Positions 1 through 7,902 of a stretch of 30,381 nucleotides of DNA are shown piece after piece; position 1 is the stretch's first letter, and the number at the start of each line of letters is the position of its first letter. The position numbers were made by a program, and so were the translations under genes. This DNA is from UBA1431 sp049324235 (GTDB lineage Bacteria > Bacillota > Clostridia > Christensenellales > UBA1431): NCBI GenBank assembly GCA_049324235.1, contig JBMOLJ010000110.1:1-30381 (forward strand). Direction: 5' to 3'. The notes under the pieces are model-generated. The model saw only the letters and a program-made list of their open reading frames with translations, searched no databases and was not told the origin of the DNA.

Positions 1-86
1 ATATCGCCGTTTTTCAGCAAAGCGTCCGCTCCGCCGCGGGGCTGCGGCTGGGCCGATGCGGCGGCGGTGAGCAATTCTATCCTCAT
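1..86 (-). CDS. 5' end of an unidentified gene, truncated by the window edge
   Basis: An ATG at 86 (minus strand) opens a frame that runs off the left edge after 28 codons, beginning MRIELLTAAASAQPQ. A purine-rich GGAAGAA lies 5 bases upstream and could serve as ribosome binding site. The start is Ala/Pro/Gly-rich and I recognise no family. It lies 130 bases downstream of the last germination gene in the same direction with no clear terminator between, so co-transcription is possible but not shown. With so few residues even its coding status is moderately uncertain. Confidence 0.45.
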   Translation of the reverse strand, partial: MRIELLTAAASAQPQPRGGADALLKNGD

Positions 87-216
87 CTGTCTTCTTCCTT
101 TTACAGAATATCGGTACAAACGGCGGTTTTCATCACATCAAACGCACATGGATATATGCATTAATATCACAACATGCGGCTGCATCTGAAACACCATATC
201 CAAACTATGCACTTTT

Positions 217-1314
217 TCATTGCGCTGTTGTCTTCGGAAGCTTGCGTATCTTAGCGATGAGCAGCGACAAGGGGGGGATGATAAACTCAAAGGGAAGCGC
301 ATATATGGCATGATAGAGGGCGCCGTTTTCCCGGTGTGCTATTATCGAATCAAACAGGCTCATGGCGATAACGACTGCAATAATCCCTATAGGTACAATC
401 AACCGGGAGCTGGAGCGCACGCGGAAAAGCTGCTCCACGCTCGTGACCGAAGCATAGAAAAGTACGCACACTTTGATAAACAGCGTGACCGTTATCCCCA
501 ATGCAACAAGTATCTCAATTCTCGTAAGCACCTCGCCAATATTAATAAGGCGGGCGGCGGCATATGCAGCGCTGGAATAAATAGCGGCTGAAGGACCGAG
601 CACCGCCGTATCCCGCACCGAAATCAACAAAAGAGTAAATGCGGCAACCGCAAACCCTCCCATGGTGTATTTCCCTGCCTTTTTGGTTGTGTTTAAAGAG
701 GGAAAGACCATCAGAAACACTGCAACCTCGCAAAACGGTATCGCTGCAACGATATGCGTGCTTTGAATGTAGTCCTTTACGGATAACTGCAGCATGGGCA
801 GGAAATTGTCCAAATCAATATTCCCCAGCAAAAGCAGAAAGGTGACGGCCACTACGATAAAAGCATATATCAAAGAAAACACGCTGATCCTGGCTATCGT
901 TTCAATACCTTTTCTCACCGCATAGGCGCAGATAATCCCAAATACGGTCAGGAAAACCAATGTTGGCGTTTCAGGCATGATAAAGCCCATATAAAAATCC
1001 GCAAGATCGAGCATATTCAGAGAAAGCAGAAAAAGAAAATAGCTGATATAGAGTATCGATATCAGTTTTCCCAATACTGGCCCGTATATGATATCGCTTA
1101 TCTGAATAAGGCTCTTTCCCGGAAACCTCTTTGCAAGAAAAGCATAGCTCAATATAAAGGGAATGCTCACCACAAAAGCCGTGGCAATCACCAGCCACGC
1201 GTCCTGTTTGGCAATATTATCCGTAAACCACAGCAGCAGGGAAGACCCGACGATAAAGCTTGCCATCAGGAGCATAAACTGCGCAGGTGAAATTTTTGCG
1301 TTTTTGCCGTTCAT
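217..1314 (-). CDS. gerAB: Spore germination permease, GerAB/GerKB family (third B subunit)
   Basis: This is a B-type subunit of a GerA-class nutrient germinant receptor: an APC-superfamily-like inner-spore-membrane protein thought to bind the germinant. It has 365 aa, the usual family length, and about ten hydrophobic segments. Family hallmarks are the N-terminal KISPAQFMLL, the IAKQDAW motif, the KRFPGKSLIQ motif and the C-terminal SLLIAKIRKLPK. I chose the ATG at 1314 because GGAGG lies 5 bases upstream; an in-frame ATG at 1326 lacks a properly spaced site. That start overlaps the stop of the preceding permease by 4 bases (ATGA), implying translational coupling. It is the last gene of the operon. 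Its 3' end is almost identical in DNA to that of its neighbour (234-252 versus 1364-1382), suggesting recent duplication or gene conversion. Which germinant it senses cannot be read from sequence. Confidence 0.9.
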   Translation of the reverse strand: MNGKNAKISPAQFMLLMASFIVGSSLLLWFTDNIAKQDAWLVIATAFVVSIPFILSYAFLAKRFPGKSLIQISDIIYGPVLGKLISILYISYFLFLLSLNMLDLADFYMGFIMPETPTLVFLTVFGIICAYAVRKGIETIARISVFSLIYAFIVVAVTFLLLLGNIDLDNFLPMLQLSVKDYIQSTHIVAAIPFCEVAVFLMVFPSLNTTKKAGKYTMGGFAVAAFTLLLISVRDTAVLGPSAAIYSSAAYAAARLINIGEVLTRIEILVALGITVTLFIKVCVLFYASVTSVEQLFRVRSSSRLIVPIGIIAVVIAMSLFDSIIAHRENGALYHAIYALPFEFIIPPLSLLIAKIRKLPKTTAQ

Positions 1315-2444
1315 TCCGTCCTCCATGCCTCTTGACCGTCATCACACCGCTCCGGCATTTGCTTCGGAAGCTTGCGTATCTTTGCGATAAACAAGGACAC
1401 CGGGGGTATGACGAACTCAAAGGGAAGCGCAACCATTGCATGATACGTCTCAGCAGACTGCTGCTGGCTGATTATAGATTCAAATACCACTAAGGCATAA
1501 ATAACTCCAATGATCCCGATGGGAAGGATCAACGGGGAACCGGAACGCATGCGGAACAACTGTGCTGTGCTTTTCACCGTAGCATAATAGAAGATACAGG
1601 CTTTGATAAATAATGTCACCGTTATACCAAAAGCGCTAAAGAGCTCAATTCTTGTAAGAATCTCTCCAATATTAATAAGACGGCTGGCCTCGTATGTCGC
1701 GTTTGTAAACATGACTGTTGCAGGGCCGAGCACCGCTGTATTCCGCATAGATATTATCAAAAGGACAAGCGCTCCTAACGAAAATCCCAGCATAGTGCTT
1801 TTGCCCGTTTTTTTCGTTTTGTTCAATGAAGGAAAGATCATCAGAAAAACAAATATTTCGCAAAAGGATACCGCTGCGAAAATATGCGTACCTTTGATAA
1901 AGCTTTTTAAGGGTGTTGAACCAACAGGCTGGAAATTGGCAAAATCCATGCTTCCCAGCAATAATATAAAAACAATAATCACTGTTATAGCCGAGCATAC
2001 CACAGCAACCAGGCTGATTCTGGCAATTGTTTCAATCCCTTTTTTTACCGCATATGCGCAGATGGCAGTGAAAACGATTAAGATGATCAGCATTGGGGTT
2101 TCCGTCAAAATGAAACCCACATAAAAATTAGCCAGAACCCTTAGATTGAGAAGGAATAGATAAAGAAAATAACCCACATACAGGATGGATACGATTTTCC
2201 CAAGATATGGTCCGAAAATAATATCATTGATTTCAATCAGGCTTTTACCCGGAAATCTTTTTGTAAGGAAAACATAAGACAAAACAAAGGGAATGCTTGC
2301 CAAAAAAGCTGCAACAATCACAAGCCATGCATCCTGTTTTGCAATGCCATCCATGAACGCTATCAACAAGGAAGACCCTATTAATAAACCTATAATCAGG
2401 AACATGAGCTGGGATGATGAAATTTTTTCGGTTTCTGTTTTCAT
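1311..2444 (-). CDS. gerAB: Spore germination permease, GerAB/GerKB family (second B subunit)
   Basis: A second B-type germinant receptor permease of about 377 aa. It keeps the same landmarks as its paralogs: KISSSQLMFLI near the start, IAKQDAW, KRFPGKSLIEIND, KKGIETIARIS in the middle, and SLFIAKIRKLPKQ near the end. The frame stays open further upstream, but the ATG at 2444 (MKTETEK) has GGAGG 6 bases before it and aligns with the start of the other permeases, so it is preferred. The C-terminus extends about 15 residues past the conserved KIRKLPK, ending in a charged tail, and its stop overlaps the next ATG by 4 bases. It lies 66 bases downstream of a small membrane protein gene. It should act in the inner spore membrane with A and C subunits. 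Confidence 0.9.
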   Translation of the reverse strand: MKTETEKISSSQLMFLIIGLLIGSSLLIAFMDGIAKQDAWLVIVAAFLASIPFVLSYVFLTKRFPGKSLIEINDIIFGPYLGKIVSILYVGYFLYLFLLNLRVLANFYVGFILTETPMLIILIVFTAICAYAVKKGIETIARISLVAVVCSAITVIIVFILLLGSMDFANFQPVGSTPLKSFIKGTHIFAAVSFCEIFVFLMIFPSLNKTKKTGKSTMLGFSLGALVLLIISMRNTAVLGPATVMFTNATYEASRLINIGEILTRIELFSAFGITVTLFIKACIFYYATVKSTAQLFRMRSGSPLILPIGIIGVIYALVVFESIISQQQSAETYHAMVALPFEFVIPPVSLFIAKIRKLPKQMPERCDDGQEAWRTE

Positions 2445-2510
2445 GAGCTGCCTCCATCCATATCCGGCGGATAAGCCCTTTCTAAAGACATTTGCCATTC
2501 TATCCAACCG

Positions 2511-2720
2511 TTACGGGTGCTTTAAAGCATCGATAACTCTTTCCACGGTTTTTTTGGGGCTGGTGATTTTAATCTGGGCGCTTAAAAACAGGCAGCCTGC
2601 ACACGCTATCGCCAGAAACGAGCAAAACACCGCGAGACCGCGCCATCGCTTCTCTTTTACCAGTTTCGGAATTTTCCACAGCGCGATCGATGCAAAGATC
2701 AGAAGTATCATAACCGTCAT
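2511..2720 (-). CDS. Small two-TM protein of a germination operon (GerD-subunit-like, copy 2)
   Basis: A 69-aa protein with two predicted membrane segments (about residues 2-16 and 28-47) separated by a basic loop, IPKLVKEKRW. Its ATG overlaps the stop of the preceding permease gene by 4 bases. It is clearly paralogous to the small gene at 3909-4121: both share IPxLVKxKxW, LAVFC, ITSPxKxVE and a terminal AL. Small two-TM 'D' proteins encoded in or beside gerA-type operons are known in Bacillus species and modulate germination. I infer the same role from size, topology and position, not from recognisable sequence homology. It is not GerD, the soluble lipoprotein. Confidence 0.75.
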   Translation of the reverse strand: MTVMILLIFASIALWKIPKLVKEKRWRGLAVFCSFLAIACAGCLFLSAQIKITSPKKTVERVIDALKHP

Positions 2721-3823
2721 GCGCTTTCACCTCCTGTCCGTCCCGGAAGCCTGCGTATCTTTGCAATAAGCAGCGTCAGCGGCGGTAATATGAACTCAAA
2801 GGGAATGGTAAAAAACGGGTGATACTTTGAAAAATAATCATCCGTGGCTGCTGATGACCTGAAAAGCACCATGGCTATAATAACCGCAATGATTCCGGCG
2901 GGTATAATCAGCGAAGAAACGGAACGCACCCGGAACAGTTCCCCTATGCTTTTGACCGTCGCATAGTACATTACGCAGCTTTTTACAAATATTACAAGCG
3001 TAATCGCAAGAGCGATGAAGAGTTCAACCCTTGTCAAAACCTCCCCGATATTGATGAGGCGGGTAGCTTCATAGGCCGCATTTGTAAAAATTGTAGCCGA
3101 GGGCCCGAGCACAGATGTATTACGTATTGAAACAATAAAAAGAATCAGGCCAGCAACCGCAAATCCACCTAAAGAATACTTCCCGATTTTTTTCACGTCG
3201 TTCAAGGCCGGAAATACCATTAAAAACAAAACCGTATTGCAAAATGGAATGGATGAAAAAATATGCGTGCTTTGAACATAATCTTTTGCAGACAATTGAA
3301 ATACGGGCAGAAAATTTCCAAAATCCATGTTTCCTATAAGCAAAAGGCATGATATAGTCACAAAAACGGCTGAGTAGGCCACGGCAAACCAGCTGATCCT
3401 TGCAATCGTCTCTATCCCTTTTTTTACCGCATACGCGCCGACAAGCGTAAAAAGGATCATAAGAATCAGCTTCGGCATCTCAGGCATAATGCTCACGGCA
3501 TAAAAATCCGCAAGCGCCGAAATATTCATGGCGAAAATATCAAGGATGAAAGCAGCGTATAAAACGGATATCAGTTTGCCGAGATAAGACCCGTAGACGA
3601 TATCGTTCATTTGGATGAGGGTCTTCCCCGGGAAACGCTTTGCAAGATAAATGTACGATAGGAAAAACGGTGCACTGGTGATAAAGGAAATAACGATAAC
3701 AATCCATGCATCCTGTTTGGCGATTATATCCATATAGCCCGTAAACAGCGAAGAGCCGAGCATATATCCTATGATAAGGCCCATGAGCTGCCCCGGTGAA
3801 ATTTTCACTTTTCCAATGTTCAT
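2717..3823 (-). CDS. gerAB: Spore germination permease, GerAB/GerKB family (first B subunit)
   Basis: First of the three B-type permeases in transcription order, about 368 aa. Landmarks are KVKISPGQLMGLI, IAKQDAWIVIV, KRFPGKTLIQMND, KKGIETIARIS and a C-terminal LLIAKIRRLPGR. Roughly ten hydrophobic helices fill the protein. ATG codons occur in frame at 3835, 3826 and 3823. GGGGA lies 5 bases before the ATG at 3823, and that start matches its paralogs, so it is preferred; the ATG at 3835 has no upstream site. Its stop overlaps the following small membrane protein gene by 4 bases. Expected location is the inner spore membrane, partnered with GerAA- and GerAC-type subunits. Confidence 0.9.
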   Translation of the reverse strand: MNIGKVKISPGQLMGLIIGYMLGSSLFTGYMDIIAKQDAWIVIVISFITSAPFFLSYIYLAKRFPGKTLIQMNDIVYGSYLGKLISVLYAAFILDIFAMNISALADFYAVSIMPEMPKLILMILFTLVGAYAVKKGIETIARISWFAVAYSAVFVTISCLLLIGNMDFGNFLPVFQLSAKDYVQSTHIFSSIPFCNTVLFLMVFPALNDVKKIGKYSLGGFAVAGLILFIVSIRNTSVLGPSATIFTNAAYEATRLINIGEVLTRVELFIALAITLVIFVKSCVMYYATVKSIGELFRVRSVSSLIIPAGIIAVIIAMVLFRSSAATDDYFSKYHPFFTIPFEFILPPLTLLIAKIRRLPGRTGGESA

Positions 3824-3908
3824 CATTTTCCCCATTTACTCTGAACGAGATAACGTTTCTTGCCGGAATGCAGCATAAAGCGTCTGCCACCGGCGTTTTT
3901 CAGACCTG

Positions 3909-4121
3909 TTAGTAGTGCAGATTCAATGCGTTCAGGATACCTTCCACCGCTTTGGCCGGACTGGTTATTTCAATTCCGAGGGCAAGCATCATGCATAATC
4001 CGTACGCAATAGCAAACAAGCCGCAGAAAACAGCCAGATCGCTCCAATGCTTCTTTTTCACAAGCCTTGGGATCTGGTACACCGCATACATAATAAAGGC
4101 CAAAGTTATCAGGATTATCAT
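3909..4121 (-). CDS. Small two-TM protein of a germination operon (GerD-subunit-like, copy 1)
   Basis: A 70-aa protein with two hydrophobic stretches (about residues 1-16 and 28-48) around a basic loop, IPRLVKKKHW. It is paralogous along its full length to the small protein at 2511-2720, sharing the LAVFC, AIA, ITSPxKxVE and C-terminal NAL/DAL positions. It sits 21 bases after the GerAC-type gene and about 85 bases before the first permease. Each D-like gene directly precedes a B gene, so the D-B unit appears to have been duplicated as a module. Function as a germination-rate modulator is inferred from the known two-TM D proteins of Bacillus gerA-type operons. Confidence 0.75.
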   Translation of the reverse strand: MIILITLAFIMYAVYQIPRLVKKKHWSDLAVFCGLFAIAYGLCMMLALGIEITSPAKAVEGILNALNLHY

Positions 4122-4142
4122 GCTTTCATCCCCTGCTTTATC

Positions 4143-5336
4143 TCACTCGGGTACAGCCGGTTTGGACGCAAGGCCGGTTGACGTCAGTTTGCTTGTAACT
4201 GCCAATTCAAGCTGAATCGATGGAAATATGCTGTCCCATTTATCTTCCATGTCCTTCCATTCGGCGGGATACTTTTTATGCACCATCTCGCCGATCCCGT
4301 AAATATCGGTATTCATGCTCCGGGCCTTGTTAAAAGTCTCGATAATCTCATTTTTTATGTAGTCGCTCTCCAGCTTCTCCAGGTCGGCAAAAGAGGAAAG
4401 GTTTGCAATATCCGTTGATGTCTCGTTGTCTACAGCGATGCCTTCCTGTTTGATTTTCGCTTTAACGGTAACCTTGCCGTCCTTGAGTTCCACGCCTATG
4501 TCGCTCTCGGCCTTTTTGACTTCTATGCCGATTTTCCCGTCCCTGTAGGGAATATTGAGCACCGTGCTTTTAACCTGGCCCTTCACCCAGTTCATGCCGC
4601 GGAATTCTTCTTCGCTGAGTTCGCCCACCATCTTGTCCCTTTTGAAAACAGCCCCGACCGATTCATGGATCATTACCGTTTTCTCTCCGTCTTTTTCGTG
4701 AACAGACACCATCGGTATTACAAGCGAGGTCGTCTTGCTCAGCATGGCGTTGGTATAGTCTACGAGGTCCACCTTCCTTGACTGCGATGTGAACTCCTGC
4801 GATTCGGTCAGCTTGGAAAGATTTATTGCCGGCAGGATATCCAATTGAGGCTGTGCATCCAGAACTTCGGCCGCAGTCGTGCTGGATATGAGGATCACCG
4901 TCGTTGGGCGCGGCTCAACGAGCCGGATGAAGAAATCAAGAGGCTTCTCTATGCCGGCCATGGCCACGTCTTTTCCGATCACAACCACCTTGTTATGCGC
5001 AAAATAGAGCTTATTGTTCGTTTGGTGCGTGGTTTCCCTGGCCGCATCGAAAACGGTCTTTCCTGATGCCTGCAGGTTCCAGTATGCCTTTTCCCGCTGC
5101 GTCCCGCCTCCCGGTGAACTCGCGGTCGAGCTTTCCGATGAAGCGCTTTTTATTTTGCTTGGCTTTACGATCTGCGCCGTGAGCAGGATTTCGCCCGGTT
5201 TTTCCGTGCTTTTATCTATCCCCGCCCCCATTACGATAGATAAGGCGTTCAATTCCCTGGAGCCACTGCAACCGGCGAGAAAGGTGACCAGAATGATGCA
5301 AATTAAAATCTTGAGTTGAACAGCTTTGCTCTTCAT
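4143..5336 (-). CDS. gerAC: Spore germination lipoprotein, Ger(x)C family
   Basis: The C subunit of a GerA-type nutrient receptor, a lipoprotein anchored on the outer face of the inner spore membrane. It has 397 aa, typical for the family. It starts MKSKAVQ, followed by a hydrophobic signal sequence and the lipobox LAGC (lipidated Cys at residue 23). Directly after this comes the family signature SRELNALSIVMGAGID. The C-terminal region carries the family's alternating charged/helical segments (FNKARSMNTDIYGIGEMVHKKYP). It begins 9 bases after the A-subunit stop and precedes the first small two-TM gene, so it belongs to the same operon. It is the only C subunit for three B subunits. Confidence 0.93.
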   Translation of the reverse strand: MKSKAVQLKILICIILVTFLAGCSGSRELNALSIVMGAGIDKSTEKPGEILLTAQIVKPSKIKSASSESSTASSPGGGTQREKAYWNLQASGKTVFDAARETTHQTNNKLYFAHNKVVVIGKDVAMAGIEKPLDFFIRLVEPRPTTVILISSTTAAEVLDAQPQLDILPAINLSKLTESQEFTSQSRKVDLVDYTNAMLSKTTSLVIPMVSVHEKDGEKTVMIHESVGAVFKRDKMVGELSEEEFRGMNWVKGQVKSTVLNIPYRDGKIGIEVKKAESDIGVELKDGKVTVKAKIKQEGIAVDNETSTDIANLSSFADLEKLESDYIKNEIIETFNKARSMNTDIYGIGEMVHKKYPAEWKDMEDKWDSIFPSIQLELAVTSKLTSTGLASKPAVPE

Positions 5337-5345
5337 GGAAAATCC

Positions 5346-6950
5346 TCAGGTTTCAATATTTTTAGCATCCGGCGGCTGCGGCATAAGATCGGGCTTTTGC
5401 CGGTTGCGGTTTCTGCGCGCCAATACCCTCGGACGCGTTCCCATAGCCCAATGCGGGAGCCTCACCAACGTGTCCTTCAGGTCCTTGAGTGTCAGGGGCG
5501 CAAGCGGGGAAAGATAGGGAACGCCGAAAGACCGCAGGGAAATAAGATGCAGCAGGATAAACAGCAGTCCCATTGCAATACCGAACCCTCCCATCAGGGC
5601 AGCAAGAATAACGAAGAAATACCGCAGCAATGTGGAGGAGTCGTTGAGTGACGAAACGACAAAGCTGCAAACAGCGGTTATCGCGATGATGATGACCATA
5701 AAAGGCCCGATAAGGCCCGCTGAAACGGACGCCTGTCCAATTACCAGCGCCCCGACAATGCTGACGGCCTGGCCTACCGCAATGGGCAGGCGTATCCCGG
5801 CTTCCCGCAAAATATCGAATGTTATGAGCATCAAGGCGGCCTCCACCGCCGCAGGAAAGGGGACGCCGGAAACGCCGGCCGACATCGTAAACAAAAGCTG
5901 AGTAGGTATCAGTTCCTGGTGGAAGGTCGTCAGCGCGACATAGATCGCGGGAGAAAAAACAGCTACAAAATAGCAGAGGTATCTTATAAACCGGATATAG
6001 CTTGCAAAATACGGCCTAATATAATAGTCTTCGGGATTTACAAAATTCTCGACAAAAAGCATGGGCACCGTCAGGACAAAAGGCGTGCCGTCCACAAATA
6101 TCGCTGCCCGCCCTTCCAGTATTTTTGCTGCTACGGTATCGGGCCTTTCGGTATTGCCGACAGTCGAAAAAATGGAATGCGGCGCATCCTCGATGAACGC
6201 CTCGATATACCCCGATTCAAGTACCGCATCCGTCTGGATCCTGTTCAAGCGCTTTTTTATCTCTTCCACAAGCCCTGGCATAACGATGCCCTTGATGTAT
6301 GCCACGCTAACGTCGGTCTTCGTGCGTTTTCCTATTTTAAAATTTTCAAAGCAAAGATCCGTGTTTTTCATCCGGCGGCGGAGCAGCGCCGTGTTCGTGC
6401 GTATGGATTCCGTGAAACCGTCGCGCGGCCCCCGCACCAGAGCTTCTGTGGAGGGTTCCGACACGCTGCGCTTATCCCATTTTTTGTTCCCGATAGACAA
6501 CGCTTCCTTGAAGCTGTCGATCAATACAATGGCGTTCCCCGAAAGGAGGTCGTCTAAGATATCGTCCATATCGGATTTTTTTTTGATATCGCTTGCGGCA
6601 ATCAGGTTCTTGCTTATCGTATCGATATCCGACATATCAGGGTCTTCGCTGTTCGCGATGAAGCAGTCGTCGAACATCAGCGGCTTCAGCACGCTGTTGT
6701 CCAGCAGGTCCCTGTTGGTCAGGCCGTCAACATACAACAGCGCGCCGCTCGCTTTCTTTTCATGGCCGAAATTGAATTCCCTGATGATAATATCCGGGCT
6801 TGAATCAAGAATGTCCCTGAACAGTTCCAGGTTCTTTTTCAGTTCGGACGTTAAAAAAACCGCGGGCTTGTTTTTTGAATCGCTGCCGCTCGCTGCGTTT
6901 TCCTTTAATATTCTGCTTTTCCGATGCATTCTTTTAATAATTCTGAACAT
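5346..6950 (-). CDS. gerAA: Spore germination protein, GerA family (A subunit)
   Basis: The A subunit of a GerA-type germinant receptor, 534 aa, slightly longer than many homologs. An N-terminal soluble region (about 1-320) contains the family segments ELFRDILDSSPDIIIREF and LLSGNAIVLIDSFKEALSI. A membrane region (about 325-490) holds several helices, including the conserved FTMSAGVSGVPFPAAVEA and LREAGIRLP segments. The C-terminus is basic and Pro-rich. GGGGAT lies about 4 bases before the ATG at 6950. It is the first gene of the seven-gene operon, separated from the upstream trp operon by that operon's terminator. In the 90 bases upstream I could not identify a convincing forespore (sigma-G) promoter by eye, though one is expected. 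Confidence 0.94.
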   Translation of the reverse strand: MFRIIKRMHRKSRILKENAASGSDSKNKPAVFLTSELKKNLELFRDILDSSPDIIIREFNFGHEKKASGALLYVDGLTNRDLLDNSVLKPLMFDDCFIANSEDPDMSDIDTISKNLIAASDIKKKSDMDDILDDLLSGNAIVLIDSFKEALSIGNKKWDKRSVSEPSTEALVRGPRDGFTESIRTNTALLRRRMKNTDLCFENFKIGKRTKTDVSVAYIKGIVMPGLVEEIKKRLNRIQTDAVLESGYIEAFIEDAPHSIFSTVGNTERPDTVAAKILEGRAAIFVDGTPFVLTVPMLFVENFVNPEDYYIRPYFASYIRFIRYLCYFVAVFSPAIYVALTTFHQELIPTQLLFTMSAGVSGVPFPAAVEAALMLITFDILREAGIRLPIAVGQAVSIVGALVIGQASVSAGLIGPFMVIIIAITAVCSFVVSSLNDSSTLLRYFFVILAALMGGFGIAMGLLFILLHLISLRSFGVPYLSPLAPLTLKDLKDTLVRLPHWAMGTRPRVLARRNRNRQKPDLMPQPPDAKNIET

Positions 6951-7039
6951 AGCTATCCCCGAAATATTTTGTTGTCTTAGCTTTTCTAATCCGTTTAAAA
7001 TTATTCGTTCGCGGGCAATGACGCTGGTATTCCGGCGTC

Positions 7040-7074
7040 AAAAAAGAAAAACCCGCAAACACATGTTGCGGGTT
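7040..7074 (-). terminator. Rho-independent terminator of the trp operon
   Basis: Read on the minus strand, a 9-bp perfect stem AACCCGCAA/TTGCGGGTT (7066-7074 with 7050-7058) encloses a 7-base loop and is followed by a U-rich tract (TTTCTTTTTT, ending near 7040). It lies about 30 bases after the trpA stop and before the germination operon, so it should end trp transcription. Confidence 0.88.
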
Positions 7075-7104
7075 CAGTATCGTTTCGTGGGACGCCTGTG
7101 CCTT

Positions 7105-7902
7105 CTACCCGTCCAGCGCCTCGCGCAGCTCTTTTACAAACGCCGATACCTCCTGCACCGCCTCATCGGCATTCGCCGCCTCGCCGATGCGCTTCACGAT
7201 GGCGCTGCCGACGATCACGCCGTCGCAGTAGCCGCGCAGGGCCTTCACCTGACCGGGTGTGGATATGCCGAACCCGACGGCGCAAGGCGCGGCCTTTAGC
7301 CGGTTGATGCGCCCGAAAAATTCTTCAAAATCGGTCCCGAACGACGAACGCATGCCGGTGACTCCCAGCGAAGAAACGCAGTACAGAAAGCCCTCGGCTT
7401 TTGATGCGATCTCTTCGATCCTGTCCCCCGAGGTAGGCGCGACCAGCCGGATCATATACACGCCGTAGCGCGAAGAAACGTCGTGGATCTCATCGCTCTC
7501 CTCCAGCGGAAGGTCGGGTATAATGACGCCGTCCAGCCCGGCGGTCGCGCACCGCTCGAAAAACTTATCGGGACCGTACTGCAGGATGCAGTTGACGTAC
7601 ATCAAAAACACGATAGGCGCCTGGGTTTCTGCCCTGAGCGATTCCACCAGGTTAAAAAGCGTATCCAGCCGCACATCGTTTTTCAGGGCGCGCGCGTTCG
7701 CGGCCTGTATCACCGGCCCCTCTGCTATAGGGTCGGAATAGGGCACCCCCAGCTCGATCAGATCCGCCCCCGCTTGCTCCATCGCCAGCACGATTTTCCG
7801 TGTGGTATCGATATCCGGGTCCCCGGCAGTCAGGAAGGTAATGAGCGCTTTTTTATCCCCGCGCAGCCTGTTTTCAAACATCGCGTTGATCCTGTTATTC
7901 AT
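7105..7902 (-). CDS. trpA: Tryptophan synthase alpha subunit
   Basis: Cleaves indole-3-glycerol phosphate to indole and glyceraldehyde 3-phosphate, passing indole to TrpB through the alpha-beta tunnel. It has 265 aa, normal length. Visible motifs are FLTAGDP near the start, LIELGVPYSDPIAEGPVIQ (carrying the catalytic Glu and Asp), DGVIIPDLPLEES, and GFGISTPGQV plus GVIVGSAIVKRI for the phosphate-binding end. Its ATG lies inside the end of trpB (8-base overlap), so it is translationally coupled. It is the last gene of trpEGDCFBA. No anomalies are seen. Confidence 0.97.
   Translation of the reverse strand: MNNRINAMFENRLRGDKKALITFLTAGDPDIDTTRKIVLAMEQAGADLIELGVPYSDPIAEGPVIQAANARALKNDVRLDTLFNLVESLRAETQAPIVFLMYVNCILQYGPDKFFERCATAGLDGVIIPDLPLEESDEIHDVSSRYGVYMIRLVAPTSGDRIEEIASKAEGFLYCVSSLGVTGMRSSFGTDFEEFFGRINRLKAAPCAVGFGISTPGQVKALRGYCDGVIVGSAIVKRIGEAANADEAVQEVSAFVKELREALDG

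Noticed and set aside
6951..7039. Search for a forespore (sigma-G) promoter upstream of gerAA
   Set aside because: A GAATA element is present but no -10 with the right spacing and sequence could be identified by eye.
6061..7299. A 412-codon open frame on the plus strand
   Set aside because: It lies antisense to the gerAA and trpA genes, which have full family motifs. Its translation is low-complexity (Ser/Phe-rich) with no recognisable motif, so it is a shadow frame.
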